Shown here: piece after piece, positions 56,920 to 64,000 of the stretch
Numbering within the stretch: the stretch's first letter is position 1
Layout: the number at the start of each line of letters is the position of its first letter
NCBI RefSeq assembly: GCF_002127325.2
Contig: NC_035435.2
Span: forward strand, 11,180,289 to 11,244,288
Direction of reading: 5' to 3'
Origin: Helianthus annuus
Taxonomy: Eukaryota > Streptophyta > Magnoliopsida > Asterales > Asteraceae
Length of the DNA: 64,000 nt
Translations under genes and position numbers: made by a program
Notes under the pieces: generated by a model
Told to the model about the DNA's origin: nothing
Database searches by the model: none
The model's input: the letters and a program-made list of their open reading frames with translations, nothing else

Positions 56920-59427
56920 TGTCACACCCCCAAAATCCACCCGCGGAGTACTACCGCTTGGAGGCGTGACTGACCAGGATCCAGCCACCAATCATACTGA
57001 ACAAGCATATAAACAGTTATAAAAGTTTAACCAATACGATTGGTGTTTCAAACAAACAAAGTTTAAGTTGCAAGCGGAAGCATAAGTTTAAAGTTATAAC
57101 ATAAGTTCAAATGTTTTCAAATAGAACATGGCACGCAGCAATCCGTGTCCCACAACGACTCTCCTCCATGCAAGCTCCAACTGAGTACCTATGGTCCTGC
57201 AAAGCATGTAGTAACGAGTCAACAACTAGTTGAGTGAGTTCACAGTTGGGTGTTCGTTTTAGTTATTTCGAAAACAGTTTCCTTTAACTGGCATCCTGCC
57301 GTGGGGAATTACCCCATAGTTTAAAAACGTGACTTGTTCATTCCCAGTTACTCTGGCATTCCAGCCGTGGGGGCTACCCCATGTTAGTTATCAGGCATTT
57401 CGGCCGTGGGGGCTACCCCATGCGTACACTAGACTCGTTACCATATCGACTGCTGACTGTAGTCATGTTTATGTGCCCTGAAAACCATCAATGTCTATCA
57501 TCATTGACGTGCCCCAGATCCATTAGTTCACGCCCGTCCTCTGCGGCACGGTGTGAGGTTTGTCAGACCTAAATAGCGCTATTTAACTAATGACCCGCTC
57601 GCCATTGGCCCGGCGATTAAGTCGATACAAAAAGGAGGGACTTCGTGATAGAGTTTTAGTCTAGTACGAGTTATCCGTCCGTCCGGACGAGGAATCACAT
57701 TCCTGAACCACTGCCGTCCTACCCAAGGAGGACGAGGAATCCACGTTCCTTAACCCCGTTCCCAACCCAGGGAATCCCATGCTTTGTAGAGGGTGTGAAC
57801 TCACCTTGGTTTGCTCGGTAGTAACACAGAAGGGTCAATCAAGTCGCAAGTGGTCAATTACGTCCTAACATAGATACCATTTATAATCAGATTCAAACCA
57901 AGCAGTGCACGTACAAGTAACGATCCTAGCATACAGTTCTATCATAGTAGTTTCAACCACAGTGCACAACATAATCAGTTAACAGTAGCACGTATAAGTA
58001 TAGCCCATATGTTCAGCCCAATCACTTAAGTCCAAAACACGCATTAAACAGTTAACACAGAAGTCCATAAGCCCGGTCCAATAACGTAGGCCCATAACCA
58101 GGCAAGCCCGCTAAGTGTGGTTTCGAGTCGCAACCGGACTCGCAATCATGGTTTCGAGTTGTGCCGTCTATGCTGGTCATTGGTGGTTGCGAGTCGCAAC
58201 CTATGTCGCAACCACGGTCTCGGCTGGTCATGTTATGATCTCAAGTCGCAACAGGACTCGCAACCTGTGGTCTCGGTTCATCATGCTGTGGTTGCGAGTC
58301 GCAACCAGGCGTTCTTGACTCGCAACCGATGTCGTAACCTGAGGTTTCGAGTCGCAACCAGGGGTTCTCGACTCCCCAACAGTTGCTGATTCTGCACAGT
58401 AGTACTATCCAATAGAATTCAAATGTCATGCAACATTATATGGTACTATCCACTAAAACATGTTTTGTTGTCTAACCATTACCAAAAACGGATCAAACAA
58501 TTCAGATTTCAAACATTCAAACCACATTCATATCATATTCAACAAGTTCTTCATATATTCAAGTCATGTTCATCATATATTCATAACACAAACATTAAGT
58601 TCTTCATTTATTCAAAGCATAAACAACCCTCATTCTACCAAATTATGAACAAGCATCAAAACACTTAGCACAACACACAAACTCGGTTTTTATACAAATC
58701 CGATTACATAACAAGTGCAACCCGGTTTCATGTTCATCATCATAAGTGGTTTGAATCACATTTAGACACAAGATGCCATAACCCATCATACAATATATAT
58801 ATCCGAAATCAAGACATATTAATCGATTATCAACATTATACATATTAGAACATCATATACATTAAGAACATTGTGCAAACACTAACATTCAAACACAATA
58901 AACATCCTATCATCCCTTTTATCATCTAACAACAACAAACATCAATCTAAACGCCATAAATACTAACCGGTTGGTGAGGGGTGTGTGTGGCTTCTAACCG
59001 ATTGAGTGTGAGCCGCTCCAAACGTCCAAAGATCCGAGAATGATGAAGTGTTTGTGTCTTAAGGGTTTTAGTGAGAGGGAAGGAGTGAGAGTGTGGGTGT
59101 GTTGGTTGCCCAAGAAAATGGCAAGGATGGTTACAAGCATAATATATATACTTGTTTCACAATGCACCCTAAAGGGCTTAGGAATCGGTTAAAGGGGGTT
59201 TACGGCCCAAGTGGCCCAACCGATTACTGTTCACTAGAGACCACATGGTCTCGAGTCGGGTCCTTGTTGTTTCGGTTCATATACATACTCGCATACACAT
59301 AATATAACATGTAATTCACATAAAATGTTCACATATATCATTGCACCAAACATGTCAACTAATCACATAATGTTCAAGCATGTTACATCGAGACACAACG
59401 AAAGGTTCTAAATTTCGAGTTGTCACA
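56920..59427 (-). repeat. 5' LTR of chromovirus B
   Basis: 2508 bp, partner of 49339-51846. The 'cgagtcgcaacc' array is at about 58111-58381. The LTR is followed by TTCTT. Confidence 0.94.
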
Positions 59428-59432
59428 TTCTT

Positions 59433-59597
59433 CGCTTCTTCGGCGGTCTCAGCCTTCACCCTTTCGGCCTCCAGATCTATTTCCAACGATTCGCTCTTCT
59501 CATGAGCCTCAAACAATCGACGCTTCAGCTCCACAATCTCCACGTCCTTCGCGGCCAAATCCATATCCCTGCTCTCAACACGCGCATTCAACTCAGC
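59433..59597 (-). pseudogene. Antisense gene remnant of the second Tat element, coiled-coil exon start
   Basis: The minus strand reads AELNARVESRDMDLAAKDVE and continues as a heptad-like charged coiled coil up to the TTCTT duplication, where the exon continues at 49338. A TTGCAG acceptor lies just upstream at 59598-59599, equivalent to the start of exon 5 of the young element (8165). No larger coiled-coil exon is found further right, so the element is truncated within or just beyond this intron. Confidence 0.75.
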
Positions 59598-59599
59598 CT

Positions 59600-60552
59600 G
59601 CAAGTGTTGAAACAAAGAGTTAGAAATATCCAGACAAGTACAACAATATAACATACTGATCTAATGAAACAATAAAAACATTAAAGTGTGAATCTTAACT
59701 ATAATAACAATCATAACAATCAGATAGATATTGTATTGATACGATATGATAAGATCGAATGAATGCAAAAAAAGAGATGTAATCAAGAATAAAGAATCAA
59801 GTATAAACATGATTAATCCATAGAAAACTTAAACATACCTTAATATTGATTATCATTTAGGGATGAGATTTAGGAATGGATAAGAAGGAGGTGTGTGATG
59901 GAAGAAACAGAAACCCTAGGACGCGAATGATTGTGTGTTCTATCGGGTTATAATATAGTTCCACCATTTTTTTGACCCATTTTACAAAACGGGTCCTTCA
60001 AACCTGAACACCAAAGAGGATTGTGATTTAGGCAGGAAAAACCAAAATGGAGGCCCTAGATGAGTGCCATGTGTCCCCTAAGTATGTTTTTTATTAGGTA
60101 TGATAGATAATTAGATGATATAGAACCGTAAATGCTATAAAATTATAATGTAGCAACAAAGAAAAAGAGAAACAAAGAAGAAGTATAATTTCCCTGTCCT
60201 TGAGCTTGATCTGGCTCCCCAATCCTAGATTTTCCATAATTTATCAGTCACAAGCTTTTACACCACAGCACATATATTATGGTTTCATTGGTAATCAAGG
60301 GTTGGAGACCCAATTACACTTTAATATTAGTGTCAAGAACATGGCGTTAGACCCAAGTTACATTTATAACCAGCTATTAACTAAGATGTAACACCATTGT
60401 GAACCCGGGGTCCCGAATTCACTTTTCATATTGCACATAAACGACAAAAGTAACCTAGTAATGTGAAACTAAAAAACATAAGTAGTTTCAATAATTATTC
60501 TTAAAAACACAATACTATATAATTATACAATGTAAACCACACATAGAAACTA
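59600..60552. other. AT-rich spacer downstream of the P450, no gene seen
   Basis: No protein-like frame and no Tat LTR. The break between Tat intron and host sequence must lie near the left edge. The rest is the 3' flank of the P450 gene. Confidence 0.55.
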
Positions 60553-62346
60553 CTAGAATTGAAACACACAGTCTCCAATGTTTCCTAAGAGAATGTTAAC
60601 CATATGCGCATGTCTTAAAATATTACATATATTGGTTTGCATTAGACAATCTTGATATGGGATAGCAATGAGTGGTTTTCTTTTCTTTAAGGAAATACCA
60701 AAACTTTCAGTAATGTCATGCTCCTCACCATTTGGCAAACTCCAGTCAAATGAGTGCAAGAGAGAAGCCAATATAAACATTTGCATTTTCTCGGCCAATG
60801 GAACACCTGGACACATTCTTCTTCCTGATCCAAATGGGAAGAACTTCAAATTGTTTCCATGATAATCCCATTCGTTTGTGCCTTCATTCGCCAAGAACCT
60901 ATCAGGATTAAACTCCATGGGTTTGTCCCAGTATTTAGGATTCCGATGGATTGATAGAACATTCAAAAAGATGACACAACCCTTTGGAATTGTATATCCA
61001 CCTACCATAGAGTCCTTGCTTGGCACCCATGGGAGTAGGATAGGACCTAGAGGATGCAACCGAAATGTTTCCTTAATCGTTGCCTCTAAGTATTGTAGTT
61101 TTGGGAGATGTGATTCTTCGACCATATTGTTTAGTCCAACAATATCTGCCAATTCTTCTTGAACCCTTTTCATTACTTTATGATTTCGCATGATATTTGT
61201 CATCGCCCATTCTATGAGTGTAGTCGGCGCTTCAGTTCCTGCAATCATAAAGTCCTGATACAACAAATTAAGGTTAACCACCATTGTCCTAGCAACCGAA
61301 CTAAACTATGGATTTATTTAAAACATAGAAACAAAGGCAAATATACACCTTTAAACATACTTCATCTTAAATCTTACCAAGAGAAGTGATTTTACTTGGG
61401 TGATGTTAAGATCTTGTTGGTCCTTAAGATCTAATATGATCTGTAAAAAGTCTTTCTTTTCTTCTTCTCCAACTCCATCATGTGACATATTGGAGTTAGA
61501 TTTGATTCGATCTTCGATGATGCTTGCGAAAATTCGTTCCAACTTCGCAAGTTGCTTCTTCATGTCCTTCTTAACACCGTGTAGATCAAATCGAGCAAGA
61601 GTAGGGAAGAAATCCGACAAATTTGGATGTCCAAACATTTTGATGATATTGGACACCACCATTTGTAACTCAGCTCCAAGATGGGCACCCTTTTCGCCTT
61701 TATACGATGTGTCATCCCAAACCATTCTTCTTACGACATTGGCTTCAGTCAAGAAAGCAATGTCACTAATGTTAACGTTGGTCCCAATCTTACTAAAAAC
61801 ATTGTTGACTGTTTTTCTAACCTCATCCGTTCGGAAAGAACTACATGCTTTAAGATTCTTGTTACTTAAGATCTCATGGACAAAGATCTTACGAAGTTTA
61901 CGCCAGTTTGCATTGTTCTCTGAAAACGCCACATCTTGGCCTCCGTAGGATATAACTGAGGCCGCAACTGTTATATCTCGGTTAGCAAAAGTCTCATCTT
62001 GGTCATGAACCACAACCTTTGCTAGCTCCGGGGTGTTTATAACCACGTGAAGCTTGCTTCCCAAATATAACTTGTAGATGGGTCCGTAGGTGTGAGCCAT
62101 GTTGGTGAGCTTGATGTGAAGATCACGGCCAAGAAATGGAAGGTACCCGACAACAGGTAATGAACGAGGACCCGGTGGTAACGGTGGCGATCGTGAGGAG
62201 GTCGATAGTGTCAACTTGTTCCATAAAACACCCAAAAGCACTACTGTGATTGTGATCACCGGTAGTGCCAACATAGTAAGTTCATCTTTGTTGCTGCCCA
62301 TTACTTCCCATTGCCACCACCATGATGCATGGCTGTTTTGTGTCAT
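60553..62346 (-). CDS. Cytochrome P450, CYP706-like monooxygenase
   Basis: Two exons, 62346-61378 and 61254-60553, with a 123-bp phase-0 intron (GTAAGA ... TATCAG), about 556 aa. It has an N-terminal ER anchor (LALPVITITVVLLGVLW) and a proline hinge (PPLPPGPRSLPVVGYLPFLG). The K-helix is ETFR, the PERF-region motif FNPDRF, and the heme-binding loop FFPFGSGRRMCPGVPLAE with the Cys ligand. Overall sequence resembles the CYP706 family (A-type plant P450s, terpenoid and phenylpropanoid hydroxylases); the substrate is unknown. The I-helix reads AGTEAPTT, so the usual oxygen-activating Thr is Ala. The C-terminus runs about 30 residues past the usual end. Start: ATG 62373 lies almost on the predicted transcription start, so 62346 is preferred; 62301 (MGSNKDELTML) is also possible. 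Confidence 0.85.
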
Positions 62347-62395
62347 TTTGTGAGATGAAAAATGTGAGTACATCAATCGTGCAAGTCGAGAGCTC

Positions 62396-62403
62396 TATTT
62401 ATA
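62396..62403 (-). promoter_or_regulatory. TATA box of the P450 gene
   Basis: TATAAATA on the minus strand lies 50 bp before the ATG at 62346. It puts the transcription start near 62365-62372, which disfavours the more upstream ATG at 62373. Confidence 0.7.
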
Positions 62404-62473
62404 ATGCAAAACTATGGAGAAACGCTACGTATTTGTGTAAATATTTAATTATATTGGCTCCTATTTTCTTTTA

Positions 62474-62710
62474 TATTTATCGTTTAATGGTTGGCAAACT
62501 TGAGAACTTAGTTGATTTGAACCATTGTGCGCACACCCAAATGCATATACATGACGACATGGAAGTTTACAACAACTACAAAATCCAAGATGATCATAAC
62601 ATTCCAAAACGAGAATCAAATTAGGTTGCCATATTACTTTCATATCATTTTTCTATGGATGAATTAATTAAAATTAATTTTATATATTATCATCTTTATT
62701 TCTTATAGAT
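62474..62710. repeat. P450 upstream region duplicated at 16021-16171 and 18826-18900
   Basis: This is the uninterrupted copy of the segment. It begins about 70 bp upstream of the P450 TATA box, so it probably includes proximal promoter sequence. Confidence 0.85.
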
Positions 62711-62963
62711 ATATTTAAAACCATCTTTGTGAATAATTCACAGAATTTTGTAACACATCTTATATTGAATTTATAGAATAACAAAAGTAGTCAACATCGT
62801 AAACTTAATTAAAAATAATAATAATAAATCATGAGTTGTTTTAATAACATGTATATGTAAGATTAAATATATTATGTATTAATATTTAATCTATAGCCAT
62901 TATAATCATTTATATTATATAGATCAAAATATATAAAAACCTATTAAATAATTAGTTGGTAAT
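62711..62963. other. AT-rich spacer, no gene seen
   Basis: Very AT-rich, with poly-A/T and AAT runs; no coding signal. Confidence 0.6.
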
Positions 62964-63302
62964 TGTTGATGGACCATATTACCCTTATTAACTAATTAGG
63001 TTTCCTCCTGGGTGCTTATATAAGAAGACTTATGTGGAGGTTAAGGGGTTAGACAGTTACACAATTAGAGATACCCCATAAGCATAACATCATTACATTC
63101 GACCTCCTTCTCCTACGGCAGATACCCTTTCGGTTTTTCTTAGTCACCATCATCAGTCAGCACCCTAAGGAGGAACCAGATCACCTTGACAAAGATGTCG
63201 AACTCCATGTCGTCTTCTCTCACTGGATTCTCCACTGCACTATCTGCGGTGACAAGTATGTTTTCATGTTTTCCATTACGTTTAAACAGAACTGAACCAA
63301 CA
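62964..63302 (+). repeat. Copia-like 5' LTR, about 340 bp
   Basis: TGTTGATGGACC ... GAACCAACA with a TATA box (cttatataag, about 63016) and, two bases after its end, a PBS. Short LTR length and the iMet primer suggest Ty1/copia, but no coding region is inside the window to confirm it. A 44-codon frame begins inside it at 63195 (MSNSMSSSLTGFSTALSAV) and reads through the PBS; its meaning is unclear. Confidence 0.6.
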
Positions 63303-63304
63303 TG

Positions 63305-63316
63305 TGGTATCAAAGC
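63305..63316 (+). other. Probable primer-binding site of the copia-like element
   Basis: TGGTATCAAAGC differs by one base from the initiator tRNA-Met complement and lies two bases after the LTR end. Confidence 0.6.
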
Positions 63317-63837
63317 ATATGTTGATTAGTCAGTTCTGTTTTCGTATCCATAATTCTGGGATTGAAACTTGGAAAACGGAATTTTGAAAGCCTCATTTAT
63401 ATCACAGCCGGTTTCGAGTCGGTCATGTCCACTCGAGATCACTGTTTTCGGAAAAAGGTTAATTATATGTTCACTCAAATTCAACTGGGTTATGTTTTAA
63501 CCGAAATCTGTTTAGAAAAACTATTAATATTTAGGTTTCGGGTTCCAGAATTTATGTTTTATGTTTTTAGGGTTCCTCATGTTCTTGGGAAAATTCGAAA
63601 ATTCTATTATGTTTTGGAATGTTTTAAGATTAATGAGTGTTTTTTCCATGTTTGATCCAATTTTATCTTTTAAGTTTATTCGAAAACTGTTATTAGATAA
63701 ACAACTATAATTTTCGAAATATTTTGATAAAATTAGATCATCTTAAAACAGGAAACACTGTCACAAAATCCCTTAGAATTCGAATTTTCAGTTATCTTTT
63801 CACATTCACAGCTGTTAACAGGAAGCTTCGAGATCAT
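63317..63837 (+). other. Leader of the copia-like element, no gene seen
   Basis: AT-rich sequence without a recognisable gag. The 97-codon frame at 63362-63655 has no known motif. The element continues past the window edge. Confidence 0.45.
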
Positions 63838-64000
63838 CAGATTACGACTCGAGACCATTAGTCTCGACTCGAGACCATAAGGTCTCGACTCGAAATCATC
63901 AGGTCTTTAAACCTTCACAACTCGAGACCAACAGATCTCGACTTGAGACCATAGGGTCTCGACTCGAAATCATAAGGGCTCAAAAGTCTACAACTCGAGA
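63838..64000. repeat. Palindromic 'ctcgagaccat.aggtctcga' array, cut by the window edge
   Basis: At least six imperfect copies of 'actcgagaccat' facing 'ggtctcgact' follow each other. Each pair is close to a perfect inverted repeat. The array runs off the end of the window. Confidence 0.8.

Larger units (their letters stand above)
49339..59427 (-). mobile_element. Tekay/Del-like chromovirus B, 10.09 kb, young
   Basis: Two LTRs of exactly 2508 bp with TGTCACACCCCC ... GTTGTCACA ends, TTCTT duplication, tRNA-iMet-type PBS and gag-pol with chromodomain on the minus strand. About six differences between the LTRs were noticed by eye (for example near 50006, 50011, 50415, 50663), around 99.8% identity, so insertion is recent. 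It sits inside the antisense gene of the second Tat element. The only clear coding lesion is one TAG in RT. Confidence 0.94.
20843..59600 (+). mobile_element. Second Tat-lineage Ty3/gypsy element, decayed, nested and 3'-truncated
   Basis: The element starts with an LTR whose first 15 bases (TGAAGGGGTATGGTC) match the start of the young Tat LTR in element sense. It has the same PBS, then gag, protease, RT, RNase H and integrase pieces in order on the plus strand, then the end of an antisense gene on the minus strand. Four later insertions (23349-26346, 26747-30364, 32888-47137, 49339-59427) split it. About 9 kb of its own sequence remains. The 3' LTR and the front of the antisense gene are missing; similarity stops at an intron acceptor at 59598, so the right limit is approximate. 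Confidence 0.88.

Noticed and set aside
32888..59427. Integrated pararetrovirus or other virus
   Set aside because: All pol genes have integrase, LTR pairs, tRNA primer sites and target duplications; no movement protein or coat-like gene was seen, so these are ordinary LTR retrotransposons.

Overview
The window is plant nuclear DNA from a eudicot. Plant Ty3/gypsy lineages (Tat and chromodomain-bearing Tekay/Del-like), an L1-type LINE, a CYP706-like cytochrome P450 with one short intron, AT-rich spacers and long LTRs all point that way. The family types resemble those of the daisy family (Asteraceae), but that is inference from general knowledge, not something the sequence proves. Almost everything is retrotransposon, much of it nested; the P450 is the only apparently intact host gene.

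Layout. 1-2614: AT-rich spacer with a MITE-like inverted repeat, an (AAT)n microsatellite and an old diverged LTR remnant. 2615-15972: a complete, very young Tat element on the minus strand (942-bp LTRs with two differences noticed, CCCTT target duplication, an uninterrupted 1848-aa gag-pol). It carries a second gene in antisense, 5380-8755, with its own TATA box and five small introns; this is the most interesting object here. 15980-18900: a partial copy of the P450 upstream region, split by a 5'-truncated LINE. 18901-20842: spacer with an unrecognised gene fragment.

20843 to about 59600: a second, older Tat element on the plus strand, decayed, cut into five pieces by four later insertions and missing its 3' end. 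The insertions are a 3.0-kb solo LTR in gag (23349-26346), a 3.6-kb solo LTR at the protease (26747-30364), a 14.25-kb Tekay-like element at the start of integrase (32888-47137) and a 10.1-kb Tekay-like element in the antisense gene (49339-59427). Both full-length insertions have perfect 5-bp target duplications, and re-joining the flanks restores the order of the Tat domains.

59598-64000: spacer, the P450 gene on the minus strand (60553-62346), its promoter, and the left end of a copia-like element running out of the window.

How the parts work together. In each LTR element gag packages the RNA, protease matures the polyprotein, RT/RNase H makes cDNA primed by a tRNA at the PBS and by the polypurine tract, and integrase inserts it. 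Only the 2615-15972 element looks coding-competent for gag-pol; its antisense gene has a one-base frameshift. The 10.1-kb element is young but has one stop codon in RT. The 14.25-kb element is inactivated several times, including at the RT catalytic aspartate.
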